Assembly: GCA_037043235.1 (NCBI GenBank)
Contig: JAWRVZ010000016.1
Coordinates: 4,757,001-4,821,000 of the forward strand
Source of the DNA: Rhodeus uyekii
Lineage: Eukaryota > Chordata > Actinopteri > Cypriniformes > Acheilognathidae
Direction: 5' to 3'
DNA: 64,000 nucleotides
In this document: piece after piece, positions 46,101-52,191 of the stretch
Layout of the letters: each line of letters begins with the position of its first letter
How positions within the stretch are numbered: position 1 is the stretch's first letter
Program-made: the position numbers and the translations under genes
The notes under the pieces: generated by a model
Told to the model about the DNA's origin: nothing
What the model saw: only the letters and a program-made list of their open reading frames with translations
The model's database searches: none

Positions 46101-47256
46101 GTGATGAAATGAAACAATCTGTTATATTGCTACTGCAATGCGTTTATTCAGTGCTGGTGTGCAGATGTTGTAGCTGGCAGGCTCACAGTAAATAATCTTG
46201 CCGTGTTCTTGCTGCTTTTCTATTTTGCAGTAATTCAAGTTCAGCCATTTAAAGTCCAAAAGTGGTTCAATGTACCTACACCACATGGCTAGCATGACAG
46301 GCCATTTTGTCACCTAATAGAAAAAGTCTCATCCCGATGGGCCATGAATTTGCTGCCCAGGCCGCTCATTGAAATACAGGAGTGATTTGTCGGCTGAAAT
46401 GCTGTGCCCAACTATAGATTACCAATTGCCTCCACTCTCCAACATATAGCTGCGCTACACTCGTTTTGTTAGCCTCCGTTCCTCATTCTTCATGCAAACA
46501 CTTTTCAGTTTGTTTGCTGTTTGTTCAGTGAATAGCCGAGACACCTCTAAAATTACCTGTCAGTCACCACCCCCACATCACCCAACAAATATTTGAAAAG
46601 CTTGATTTGTTTTATTTGTCTTGCTAACCGTATAATAGCGTTGCTCCTGATAACTCTGGATGCAGAAACAAACTGTTCAAAAATCTAGTCCAGTGGGATT
46701 TCACGAGGATCGCTCTCTCTAGTCTTCCCTTTATTCATTATAAAGGAAAGTTGTTTTTGTTTTGCTACTTTCCACTCCATATCATACTCTGTCTCAGTCA
46801 GTTGTTGTGTGGAATTGAGAGCTGCATCCTGAATTCAATTTCAGCACCCACTCATGTATGAAGCCGCATACAAAAGAGACGGGCTCTTTCGTTTGGTCCT
46901 GTCTCTGAGGTTTGCTGGCCCACATGAGGGCCAAAACATCATCCCACCACTCAAACGAACAGACTGTAGGCAGTTTCGGAAGGGGATTCTTCAGCCCTCT
47001 GCATATTAATGTGCTTGGATTAGAGTGTGCTTCAATTTTATGGAAGACAAAACAAGCCATTTGTTTAGTCTGAAAGTACGGTTTGTTTTTACCTCAGGCA
47101 AAGTTTGAAAACATTACATTTAAAAAAGGCTGTTTTGTCTGCTGTGAAGACAGTTGTCTCTTCTTGTTTTTCCTCTTCAGGTCTGGAAGTGGTGATCTAC
47201 AGATCGAATCATTGACATATGTGGACCAACTCCCAGTGGCTGAGATTATTCATCAG
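16215..47256 (+). CDS. pigk: GPI-anchor transamidase catalytic subunit PIGK (coding exons 1-10, 3' end missing)
   Basis: PIGK (GPI8) is the caspase-like cysteine protease of the GPI transamidase in the ER membrane. It cuts the C-terminal signal of precursor proteins and attaches the GPI anchor. Ten exons join in frame into 351 codons: 16215-16298, 17777-17830, 18963-19054, 19339-19474, 19565-19676, 19752-19848, 23827-23944, 24911-25021, 29997-30169 and 47181-47256. A signal peptide occupies residues about 1-24. The catalytic His lies in LTGHGGNGF and the catalytic Cys in IIDTCQGASMYERF. Similarity to human PIGK (395 residues) is very high except in the signal peptide and the linker before DQLPVAEIIHQ. 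The last exon (about 38 residues, luminal tail and membrane segment) was not found before 64000. Confidence 0.97.
16299..17776. other. PIGK intron 1
   Basis: It contains a (CA)n run at about 16453-16477 followed by a short TA/TG stretch. Nothing else was recognised; the open frame at 17420-17650 resembles no protein. Confidence 0.5.
17777..17830 (+). CDS. pigk: pigk coding exon 2
   Basis: 18 codons, TKAGQFFNSGHTNNWAVL, the conserved start of the mature caspase-like domain. The acceptor is TTTAG before 17777 and the donor is GTAAGT; both ends are phase 0. Confidence 0.95.
17831..18394. other. PIGK intron 2, first part, nothing recognised
   Basis: AT-rich sequence with short TA runs (18080-18110, 18291-18304). 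The open frame at 17837-18058 is not recognisable. Confidence 0.4.
18395..18790. mobile_element. Two facing copies of a dispersed cyprinid DNA element
   Basis: The left half reads inward (TTTTCAGCATCATTTCTCCA, TCTTCAGTGTCACATGATTC) to ATTCAAAAGTTTGGGGTAAG at about 18597-18616. The right half reads the opposite way (complement of GTGGTTTCTTTCAGGATTCT and GAAAGTTCAAAAGAAC). Both belong to one abundant repeat whose other pieces lie at 11680, 24265, 28040 and 50265. Confidence 0.55.
18963..19054 (+). CDS. pigk: pigk coding exon 3
   Basis: 92 nt encoding VCTSRFWFNYRHVANTLSVY then RSVKRLGIPD and two bases of a serine codon. The acceptor is TCTAG and the donor is GTAAAC. Confidence 0.95.
19339..19474 (+). 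CDS. pigk: pigk coding exon 4
   Basis: 136 nt completing the serine, then HIVLMLADDMACNYRNPKPA, TVFSHKNMELNVYGDDVEVD and YRGYE. LADDMACN and NVYGDDVEVDY are hallmark strings of the family. The acceptor is CCCAG and the donor is GTGAAG. Confidence 0.96.
19565..19676 (+). CDS. pigk: pigk coding exon 5
   Basis: 112 nt encoding VTVENFLRVLTGRLPTSTPR, SKRLLSDDRSNILIYLT and the first base of the glycine before the catalytic His. Introns 4 and 5 are only 90 and 75 bp. The donor GTTAGA departs from the usual GTRAGT. Confidence 0.95.
19752..19848 (+). CDS. pigk: pigk coding exon 6 (catalytic His)
   Basis: 97 nt encoding (G)HGGNGFLKFQDSEEISNMEL then ADAFEQMWQKR and two bases. The His of GHGG is the catalytic base. 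The donor is GTAGTC, chosen because only this border joins exon 7 in frame. Confidence 0.94.
19849..20885. other. PIGK intron 6, first part
   Basis: A plus-strand frame open at 20097-20492, with internal LG-x-x-ASDI-x-A repeats, is unidentified; see findings. No other feature is visible before the Tc1 relic that starts near 20886. Confidence 0.4.
20886..21620 (+). pseudogene. Decayed Tc1-like transposase, first relic in PIGK intron 6
   Basis: In several frames one reads GKDISASKIAAKSTI (helix-turn-helix part), SRRAAKKPLLSRKNIRDRL, RDWTAEDWGKVTFSDESPI (first D), RKNLVRRRKGEWY, ETIHVCGYFPANG and FQHDGAPCHKTK (second D). The part with the final E is missing; the sequence stops where the next element begins near 21622. 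It is full of stops and frameshifts and is non-functional. Confidence 0.75.
21622..22620 (+). pseudogene. Second Tc1-like element, 5' end and broken transposase
   Basis: It begins with AGGTGCTGGTCATATAATTA and GAATATCATCAAAAAGTTG, the left end of a widespread fish Tc1 family. The transposase starts at ATG 21936 (MGKTADLTVVQKMTIDTLHK, CSQSSVSKHINREAKGRKRC), reaches a stop at 22191 (QKE*), and continues in other frames: SKDKKDWTAAEWSKVMFSEE, FGNQGARVWRKRGQ, SVRFPQSVMVWV. The half after VMVW, with the second D and the E, is not recognisable. Confidence 0.8.
22640..23826. other. PIGK intron 6, last part, nothing recognised
   Basis: No transposon end, exon or microsatellite was recognised. Confidence 0.4.
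23827..23944 (+). CDS. pigk: pigk coding exon 7 (catalytic Cys)
   Basis: 118 nt completing an Arg codon, then YNELLFIIDTCQGASMYERF and YSPNLMALASSQVGEDSLS. The Cys of DTCQGAS is the nucleophile. The acceptor is TGCAG and the donor is GTGAGT. Confidence 0.97.
23945..24910. other. PIGK intron 7
   Basis: The stretch 24265-24352 (GCAATAATCTCAAAAAGG, ACCCCAACCTTTTGAATAGT then AGTGTA) is a terminal piece of the dispersed repeat seen at 28040-28207. The rest is AT-rich without recognisable content. Confidence 0.5.
24911..25021 (+). CDS. pigk: pigk coding exon 8
   Basis: 37 codons, HQPDLAIGVHLMDKYTFYLL then EFLEEVHPASQANMNDL. Both ends are phase 0. The acceptor is TCCAG and the donor is GTATGT. Confidence 0.96.
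25022..25980. other. PIGK intron 8, first part, nothing certain
   Basis: It holds a short CT-rich run (25517-25546, CTCTCTCTCTCTGTCTCTCT). No exon or transposon was recognised. Confidence 0.4.
25985..26130 (+). pseudogene. BED zinc-finger fragment of a hAT transposase
   Basis: The frame reads KPSANRETANTNEAICKLCL then MKVTASKGNTSNLHTHQ. CxxC followed by NTSNLHTH is the BED-finger signature at the N-terminus of hAT transposases. The dimerisation and catalytic parts are absent, and the copy is cut off by a SINE from about 26140. Confidence 0.65.
26140..26292 (-). mobile_element. tRNA-derived SINE, minus strand
   Basis: Read on the minus strand it has a tRNA-like head with TAGAGCATTGG and a B-box GGTTCGATCCC (complement at 26226-26237). 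The tail is GAGTCGCTTTGGATAAAGGC then ATCTGCCAAATGCAG, a 3' end typical of fish SINEs mobilised by L2-type LINEs. A plus-strand relative lies at 49900-50047. Confidence 0.75.
26515..27115. mobile_element. Tigger-like non-autonomous element with CGCGG motifs
   Basis: The left part has ATCGCGGTTCACCTATCGCG, TACATCGCAG and ACATCGCGGACTCC. The right part ends GGCTACTTCGTGGTTTTTCA then GCTATCTGAGGGATTAC. These match the ends of Tigger-type elements in inverted orientation, though both termini are degraded. The internal frame near 26640-26920 is not recognisable as a transposase. Confidence 0.45.
27180..27440. repeat. Dispersed retroposon-like repeat fragment
   Basis: GTGCCCTTGAGCAAGGCACA and GGATGGGTTAAATGCAGAGG then TCTGAGTATG are strings found in a very common fish repeat. 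I cannot say whether it is a SINE or a LINE tail. Confidence 0.5.
27566..27938. mobile_element. MITE with inverted ends GGGMCAGATTTACTAA
   Basis: The left end GGGCCAGATTTACTAACAGC and the complement of the right end (GGGACAGATTTACTAAACCG) are inverted copies. It is 373 bp and non-coding, with a T22-type run near 27838-27858. No clear target duplication. Confidence 0.6.
28040..28207. repeat. Dispersed DNA element fragment
   Basis: GTGTTTTTGATTAAATAAAT, then GACTTCTTTCAAAAAC and TTTTTGAATGGTAGTGTA, the terminal part of the same cyprinid element as at 18395-18790. Confidence 0.55.
28255..28560. mobile_element. Possible LTR or other dispersed repeat, unnamed
   Basis: CTTCTCTTTATTGTTTAACT, AGAACCCATGAGGACTTTTA then TACAAGGGAAAATGGGGAAC are strings I associate with a repeated cyprinid sequence. 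No paired ends or coding frame are visible. Confidence 0.35.
28561..29452. other. PIGK intron 8, nothing recognised
   Basis: AT-rich; no exon, repeat unit or transposon end recognised. Confidence 0.4.
29453..29721. mobile_element. MITE, hAT-like, ends resembling GGGCCGTTYACACAGAAY
   Basis: The left end AGAGCCGATCCACACAGAAT and the complement of the right end (GGGGCCGTTTACACAGAACA) are inverted copies. It is 269 bp and non-coding. The frame at 29508-29693 is incidental. It lies 275 bp before PIGK exon 9. Confidence 0.6.
29997..30169 (+). CDS. pigk: pigk coding exon 9
   Basis: 173 nt encoding FKVCPQSQCVSTPGHRTDLF, QRDPGSVLITDFFGSVRKVE and ITKDIINLTSPLEPPKQ plus two bases. The acceptor is TCCAG and the donor is GTTAGT. 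The end of the exon is the variable linker after the protease domain. Confidence 0.95.
30170..30627. other. PIGK intron 9, start, nothing recognised
   Basis: Ordinary AT-rich intron sequence before the minisatellite. Confidence 0.4.
30628..32060. repeat. 1.43-kb minisatellite of 32/33-bp units
   Basis: About 44 tandem units of AGCTCCGCCCACTGCTAAAC followed by CGGCACATCTTT. Units vary at a few sites: CTCCG or CCCCCG (one base longer), TAAACC or TACAAC, ACATCT or ACTTCT. The rare variant AGCCCCCGGCC occurs at 30981, 31338 and 31724, each time followed by similar variant order, so blocks of about 11-12 units were duplicated. Every unit carries CCGCCC, an SP1-type GC box. Confidence 0.97.
32061..33391. 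other. PIGK intron 9, no gene seen
   Basis: The stretch 32695-32930 (GTTGCACGTCCTGATTTTGC, CATGTTTTATTGATCCTGCT) is probably a dispersed fish repeat I cannot name. The rest is AT-rich. Confidence 0.4.
33392..33491. repeat. (TA)37 plus T-rich run
   Basis: About 75 bp of TA followed by a T-rich run to 33491. Confidence 0.95.
33578..34040 (-). mobile_element. 3' end of an L2-type LINE, minus strand
   Basis: On the minus strand the sequence ends GTGTAATGACAATAAAGTTG then AATCTAAATCTAAATC. This is the polyadenylation-like end and short tandem tail of L2-type fish LINEs. The body (GGCAACGAAATGCAGTTTAG on the plus strand) is the non-coding 3' region only; it is 5' truncated. Confidence 0.6.
34041..34904. 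other. PIGK intron 9, nothing recognised
   Basis: No exon or repeat recognised apart from short homopolymer runs. Confidence 0.4.
34905..35240. repeat. Degenerate tandem repeat of hairpin unit TTAGCAACATGCTAA
   Basis: About a dozen imperfect copies of a unit near 21 bp built on TTAGCAACATGCTAATTCAT. Each core is an inverted repeat (TTAGCA-ACA-TGCTAA). It is followed at 35266-35360 by AAAACTTTCTGGACTTTATC-type sequence that often accompanies it in cyprinid repeats. Confidence 0.7.
35428..35600 (-). mobile_element. 3' end fragment of an L2-like LINE, minus strand
   Basis: On the minus strand it ends with CACAGAATGACAATAAAAAC; the plus strand has GAACGAAATTTCGACGCAAT and GAGCAGTCTGACGGCCATGG. 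This resembles the 3' non-coding part of fish L2/CR1-type LINEs. Confidence 0.5.
36120..36460. repeat. Unnamed dispersed repeat
   Basis: It shares GTTCAGTTCTCCTCTGTTC and TTCAGGTGTG-type strings with 2040-2180. No coding frame or paired ends seen. Confidence 0.4.
36572..36990 (-). mobile_element. Solo LTR-like copy of the gypsy LTR at 38016-38468
   Basis: It shares TCAGGAAATGCACA, GCAGATGAGAAGCAGTTTAT, ACGCTGGAGCA, GGTAATAATCCACYGGGAAA and TTTTGAGAGTCTTTCC in the same order with 38016-38468. The far end is degraded. Confidence 0.6.
36991..38015 (-). pseudogene. hAT (GTF2IRD2-like/ZBED type) transposase N-terminal relic
   Basis: On the minus strand from ATG at 37707 one reads MSGGAGQ, then FFTMSFPKCVC, then in a second frame ICQSAIAIPKKGNVERHFQT, then back in the first frame NYETEFPPKSELRR. 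This is the BED-type finger that opens GTF2IRD2-like hAT transposases, broken by two compensating frameshifts. The plus strand at 37930-37975 (GCGATCGACCGGTAGATCGT, GGACGTATTGGGCACCC) resembles the 5' flank of such elements. The region below 37400 cannot be aligned by eye. Confidence 0.6.
38016..38468 (-). mobile_element. 3' LTR of a Ty3/gypsy element
   Basis: On the minus strand it begins TGTCAATGGGTGCCAGGCTC and ends CATTTCCTGACA, that is TG...CA, 453 bp. The start matches the truncated LTR at 38880-39070 (GGGTGCCAGGCTCTCTC). It lies just downstream of the chromodomain remnant, as expected of a 3' LTR. Confidence 0.65.
38480..38865 (-). pseudogene. Ty3/gypsy pol 3' end: integrase C-terminus and chromodomain
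   Basis: Minus-strand frames read DRRSNTPTYQPGQLVWGV and LSPKYIGSFQVI, the GPY/F end of a gypsy integrase. Further on they read PPVPLVFDMKEILDSRR and CRYLVDWK, the start of a chromodomain. Gag, protease, RT and most of the integrase are missing. Confidence 0.7.
38880..39070 (-). mobile_element. Truncated 5' LTR of the same gypsy element
   Basis: On the minus strand it starts TGTCATGCCTACGTCACAGG and continues GGTGCCAGGCTCTCTCACC. It breaks off after about 190 bp, directly next to the integrase remnant, so a large internal deletion has joined the two. Confidence 0.6.
39217..39330. repeat. (TA)n block with duplicated flank
   Basis: Two TA runs (39217-39275 and 39303-39320) are separated by a repeat of the preceding sequence AAAACTTATACCATTTCATT. 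Confidence 0.9.
39331..41275. other. PIGK intron 9, no gene seen
   Basis: It contains (GT)n at 40093-40127. The stretch 40742-41105 is less AT-rich and open in two frames, but no protein family is recognisable. Confidence 0.4.
41276..42686. mobile_element. hAT-like MITE with 15-bp inverted ends, carrying an insert
   Basis: The ends are perfect inverted copies: GTGTGTTCACACTTG at 41276 and CAAGTGTGAACACAC at 42672-42686. A central stretch (41785-42543) looks like a separate insertion. Without it the element is about 650 bp and non-coding. Confidence 0.65.
41785..42543. mobile_element. LTR-like insertion inside the MITE
   Basis: 759 bp starting TGTTACGACCGCTAGGGGTC and ending ATGCGACCCTACA. 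TG...CA ends and position inside another element suggest a solo LTR. The flanks (ACAAG and AAGGA) do not give a clean target duplication, so this is uncertain. Confidence 0.4.
42785..43417. mobile_element. Pogo/Tigger-like non-autonomous element, copy C
   Basis: 633 bp flanked by TA. The ends are CAGTAGTACCTCAAGATACG and, on the complement of the right side, CAGTGGTACCTCAAGATACG. TACGAAA motifs lie at 42801, 42817, 42833, 42869 and 42887, the first three exactly 16 bp apart. No transposase frame. Confidence 0.8.
43418..44640. other. PIGK intron 9, nothing recognised
   Basis: A short terminal scrap of the 8690-type repeat may lie at 43660-43690 (GAGTGAATTATCCCTTTAAG). Otherwise no features. 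Confidence 0.4.
44641..45339. mobile_element. Pogo/Tigger-like non-autonomous element, copy B
   Basis: 699 bp between TA and TA. The ends are CAGTAATACCTCGGTTTACA and, on the complement of the right side, CAGTAATACCTCGGTTTATG. It is the same family as copy A, inserted the other way round, and lacks the two extra stretches found in A. Confidence 0.85.
45340..47180. other. PIGK intron 9, end, nothing recognised
   Basis: Two overlapping minus-strand open frames (45700-46076) resemble no known protein. No repeat unit was identified. Confidence 0.4.
47181..47256 (+). CDS. pigk: pigk coding exon 10
   Basis: 76 nt completing an Arg codon, then SGSGDLQIESLTYVDQLPVA and EIIHQ. The acceptor is TTCAG and the donor is GTAAGT. 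DQLPVAEIIHQ is the conserved string just before the final exon, which in human starts KPKLKDWHPPGG. Confidence 0.95.
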
Positions 47257-47511
47257 GTAAGTCCACACTAATACGTTTTTGTTTGAAACCGCATCTTTTT
47301 CTCTCCCTCTTCGCCTTTTGTTTGATAGTGGTTTTTGCCATACAAACTCCAGTGGCTTAAAAACTTTACGAAATTATCTTTAGGAATGCAGCAAAATGCT
47401 AAAGATTCAGGACTGCCATGACTGTTTTTAGAGTGATGAAATCGAACTGCCATGACGGAGCTTTGCAGATGACATTCATAAATAGGGGGATGTTCTATTC
47501 AAGATAAAAAG

Positions 47512-47512
<1 letters not shown>

Positions 47513-47550
<38 letters not shown>
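47513..47550. repeat. (TG)19 microsatellite
   Basis: About 38 bp of pure TG in PIGK intron 10. Confidence 0.95.
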
Positions 47551-47552
<2 letters not shown>

Positions 47553-48474
47553 GAATGAGCCGTCCCTCTAGCATTGTGGAATCTGATGATTGGATGCTCC
47601 CTCCCACTGAGTGCTGGACTCTATTACTGGCCTCATGCCGACTACATCAGAACCTTTGATCGCTCTGTATCCACATCTCTTTTTTTCTCTTCATCAATTT
47701 TTATTAGTGAGAATCTCGAGCGGAGATTAATTCCTTATATAATGTATTACTCATGGACAAAATGCCCAAGCATTTGAAATTATTCACTATGATCTGAAAT
47801 GAACTTAATATCTACATCTCAATATTTCTTAAATCGGTTCTTTATTTCCCATTCCCTGTGTGTCCAAACACTTTCATTTTTTCTTTTGTACCTAAATCCA
47901 CAGTGCACAGTCTCACGCGGTTTAGGTGTGATTTTGTCCCATTCTTCCTGGGAGATTTGCTTCAGTTGGATTGTGATTGTACGGCACAATTTTCAAACAG
48001 AGCAGCAAATTCTTCCTAAATTACTAGGAAGAAAATGTCTTTTATAGGGTGCTGTGTGCTATGAATAGCCAAATATAGTAAAATTCAAACCAGCTCATGG
48101 TTATTTAGGAATAAGGCTGGGGAAAAAAACTAATTATTTCTAAAATAATGAGGAATATGAATATGGCCCCTAATACAGTGGGCGTAATGCAATATAAGTT
48201 ACCTTTTTTGTCCTAATTAGCCACAAAAGTGAAAAACGGCGAAAATCTAGGTAGATCCTTAGAGAAAAACTACTTGAATTTAGTGTAAAAAAAATGTATA
48301 TAGATTATATAATTTATTTCGCCTACCCAGTGAAACATATGGGCCAAAATCATTCTTCGCAGTTGAAAATTAAACCTCAAATATGTTTTTATTGTCAGTG
48401 ATTGTGTTATATTGAAAAATGTATGAATGGCCAGACAATTTTCATCGTCACAGTTGGTTTGGACATGATTCCAC
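47551..48474. other. PIGK intron 10, nothing recognised
   Basis: No exon or transposon signature. The terminal PIGK exon was looked for here and not seen. Confidence 0.4.
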
Positions 48475-48700
48475 AGAAAGGGTTTAGATTAAACCAGGAT
48501 TAGGCCTTAGTTTTAATTAGGACATTTCAGTAGCTTTTATAAACTTGCCTTAGAAAAAATATGCATCTTGAGATAAAACAATGACACTGACGTATTTTAT
48601 GTGATGTATCAGTGCAAGTTGTTTTAGTTAAAACATCTCAAACATGCATTTTATTCTGGGACTAGTTTAAGCCTTGTCTGTGAAACCAAGGGGATTTAAT
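48475..48700. mobile_element. Probable MITE
   Basis: The left part is GATTAAACCAGGATTAGGCC. The right part is GGGACTAGTTTAAGCCTTGT then CTGTGAAACCAAGG. These are paired strings I associate with an abundant cyprinid MITE. The inverted match of the ends is weak. Confidence 0.45.
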
Positions 48701-49899
48701 CCTAACCCTGTTACTAAACTTTCTGGTGTGCATTTCTCTCTGGTCAAACATGAATGATGCCACAAATTGTTGAGGAGAGGTGTAATTTTCTATAACTTTC
48801 TAAGACCTAAAATAAAAAAAGCCCAAAAATATTTTAGATTAACATTTAAGGAGATTCCCCAGCCATCCGAATATCTTAGAGACTATGATCGCAGACTTTA
48901 ATGCAAATGAGCAGTGGTGTGATTCTGGCGCTTTTTTGTGAAAATTAGAAAAACTGAATAAATATTATGCTTAAGAATGAGTTATTTCCCAGTCTGATTC
49001 TCCTGTGGCCACTCTTCACAGAGAATGAATGTGTTTTTCTTGCTCTAGTTCTAAAAAGAGAGTTTTGTAGTGTTATAAGAGTGCTGAATGGACATCTTTC
49101 TTTTACAAGCCAAAGATGTGGCATATTGCATCACGAGAGACTTTCAAGAGCCCTTTTAAATTTGATTCACATTGTTGTCATAGTCATAACTGTCATATTA
49201 GTAATTCTAAACTTAACAGTTTCTTATTTTTTTACTTGTTTTCAATTGTAATTTTCAATAAGTTTTTTTAGTAAGTGTATTTACTTTACTGCTGTAAGTT
49301 AATACAAAATTTAAAGTTGCTCCTCAGATCAAATATCTCTCAAACTTTGTGTAGTAAATAATCCCCCCCCCCCTCCATTCAGAACTTATAAACATTTTTG
49401 ATCGGCAGTGCCCGTTAATATTTGATTATGACTGATGCTTTAAGGTAAAGAAGCCAAAATCAGTTGAAAGTTTTAAGATATTTTGTAGTTTAAGATGTCT
49501 CTCAGATTCAAAATGTTTGATGAATCAAAGTCAAGTTAAATAACTCTATCTTAAGAAAGATTAAAGAGCATTTTTAGAACAGCACAGAATAGTTTAAGAT
49601 AGCCAATGCAACTCTACACCAAGGATGAATAATTATAACTCAAATTCCTCCTGATACTATGTGCCCAATTCACTGAATAGTTGCATCACCTTGGTACGCT
49701 TTAACATCTGCATTATATTAACTAATCACCTGCGATCCAGTTTAACCAGGCACTATTTGTGCACCAGACATAGTTCAGTTAACCGGTTGTCATAAATATT
49801 CCTCCTTTCTATTCAAATTGGCTTTTTAGATGGGACCAAAACAATATGAATGCCTGTTTTTACAATGTTCTTTTGATCATGACAATAATAATTGTATTA
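48701..49899. other. PIGK intron 10, nothing certain
   Basis: A 94-codon frame at 48967-49251 has a hydrophobic C-terminal run but no recognisable family. Confidence 0.35.
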
Positions 49900-50047
49900 A
49901 ATGCTCAACCAGTAGAGCATTGGTGCTTATAACGCCATGGTTGGGTTTGATTCCCAGAGAAAGCAAGAACTGATTAGAATGTTAATGTGTTCCTTGAATG
50001 CAATGTAATTCGCTTTGGATTAAAGCGTCTGTCAAGTGCATGAATGT
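49900..50047 (+). mobile_element. tRNA-derived SINE, plus strand
   Basis: CCAGTAGAGCATTGGTGCTT then GGGTTTGATTCCCAGAGAA (tRNA-like head with a decayed B-box), followed by GAATGCAATGTAATTCGCTT and AAGCGTCTGTCAAGTGCATG. It is a sister copy of the SINE at 26140-26292. Confidence 0.75.
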
Positions 50048-50264
50048 GAATGTTGGAGATGGGCAGTATAACTTCATACATCCAGTAAGTGTTGTCAAGC
50101 TCATCTTCAGTATTTTAAAGAGCTCATTCTCAAAAAGGAAAAAAAAAAGAGGAGCTCTTTCCGTGCTGGAGGAATGCTGTACCGTCTCAATAAACTACGC
50201 CAGATCACAGTAATCTGCTATAATTGAGCGAGATTGACACTAATGGTCAAAACCTTTAGTATAA

Positions 50265-50870
50265 TTAAGATTTGTTTTATTATTGTTTTTATTGTTTATG
50301 CTCACCAAGGTTGCCTTTCTTTGATCAAAAATAAAGTAAACCTTTAGTAATATTGTGAATAATGGTCAGAATTTAAAAGAACCACTTTCTGTTTTAAGAG
50401 TTAATAAAGTTTGAATAGCTTTAATAGTAATTGGGCTTAATGGCTGTGATGTTTAAGCTCATTAAGCTTAAACATGCTTATTTGGTGCTCAGTTATCAAT
50501 TATTATTGGTGCCCATTTATTAGTAATGGATCTTATCAATGTTGATAACAGCTTTCGATGCTTAATATTTTTGAAGAAACTGATACTTTTTTTCAGGATT
50601 CTTTTATACGTAGAAAGTTCAAAAGAACATAATTTATTTGAGTGCTAAATCTTTTGTAAACATTTTTTTAAATGTCTTTACTGTCACTTTTGATATCTTT
50701 TGAATCGTAGTCCTTCATGGTTTCCACACACACACACACACACATACACACACACACACACACAAAATGTAAAATAAGAAATTGTTTTTACTGCATTTTG
50801 GATCAAATTGTTGCAGACTTGGTGAGCATTATAGACTTCTTTCAAAAAACATTACTTCAAATCTTAATTA
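50265..50870. repeat. Dispersed DNA element fragments with a (CA)n insert
   Basis: The same family as 18395-18790: TTATGCTCACCAAGGTTGCC, TTTTTCAGGATTCTTTTATA, GAAAGTTCAAAAGAACATAA, TGTCTTTACTGTCACTTTTG. A CA microsatellite sits at 50727-50764. Confidence 0.55.
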
Positions 50871-52191
50871 TCAAAAAGAATTTTTACCAGTATGTGCATA
50901 ATTATTTTCATGAATTGGCAGTGTAAACTGCAAATTTGTTTTATTGTTGGTTGAATGTATGAAGCGTTGTTCGAGTGCACGAGGTCATAGCAGTTGGAAC
51001 ACTTGGCCGTGACCCCGTCTTTTATTCCAAGAGCAAATGTTAGCCGTGGTGTCTCCTGTGTCAATCCATCTATCTCTGGTTGAGGATGAGGTTATCCCCT
51101 TTGTGCAGCGATCATTCTTGCTTCTAAATCAGGCTTTAAATGTCAGAGACTAATCACGGTGTACTCAGCTGAATGCATTTCTCCAAACTCAATTACTCTG
51201 CTTGTTGTGATGATTTTGCTCTGAGGGCGCTTGCTTAAAGCTTTGAATAGTTATTTGTTGGCTTGACAGTTTGATGCCTCAGCACTATGGCTTTAGGGAA
51301 TCAAAGCTGGAGGAGGAGGATTCATGGCTGTATTCCTTTTGTCCTTTTTGGCTGGATTTGTGAACCAGTCAAATCGAAGATAAATTCCTCACTGAATAGC
51401 ATGAGGTTTGATGGCTGAGTTTCCATTCCTGCAGAATGTTGTACAATTCCATGCATAGTGTGATTTACCAGAGAACTTGAATAGATAGTTCACCCAAAAA
51501 TTTAAATATTTTTTTTACTCTCGTCATTCTAAACTCTTCTTTTGCAAAATTGCTAAGAATTGCTAAAGAAGAGGTTTTTAAGAATTTGACCCGTTTTTTT
51601 ACTAATATTATGAATCAATGGGACCCAAAACTTTCAGGCTTCTAGCTGTGTTTTAAATTTACTGAGAAGTTGTACTTGAAGTGCCCATTTTATGCTTTTT
51701 CAGATATTACCTTTAATGTCAGTGTGTGATTTATTTATTTATATATATATACATTTTTTTTTTTAGTTTTTTGTTGCAAAAGTTCAAAGTACATGATAAA
51801 CTATGCTATTGTCTTTCAAAAGAAAGAACCAATTTTTGGAACCAACTACCTGAAACAAGTCGGCAGTAATTCCTACGTAGGTTTAAATTTTTTTTCGAAG
51901 ATCTTCATTGGCTGCCTGTGAACAATCTCTACTTTGACCCTCAAACACTGTAGTTGTTGCTGAGACTGGAAGAGTGTGGTTCATGTTGTCAGCATATCGA
52001 GAAGCTATTTTCTGGATAATGATAATGGATAAAAAAAATATATATATTAGCAATGACAACAGACTGGGCCATCTGACCAATCAGAGCCGAGTAGATCAAT
52101 CACAATAGATTGAATGGAGGGGTTTACTAGTTGTACTACTAGTATGTGTAATGTTTGAAACTTTATATTGTAAGCACTATTATGTACTTTT
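50871..52191. other. PIGK intron 10, no gene seen
   Basis: GATAGTTCACCCAAAAATTT at 51484 is the terminus of the 8690-type repeat. No other recognisable content. Confidence 0.45.
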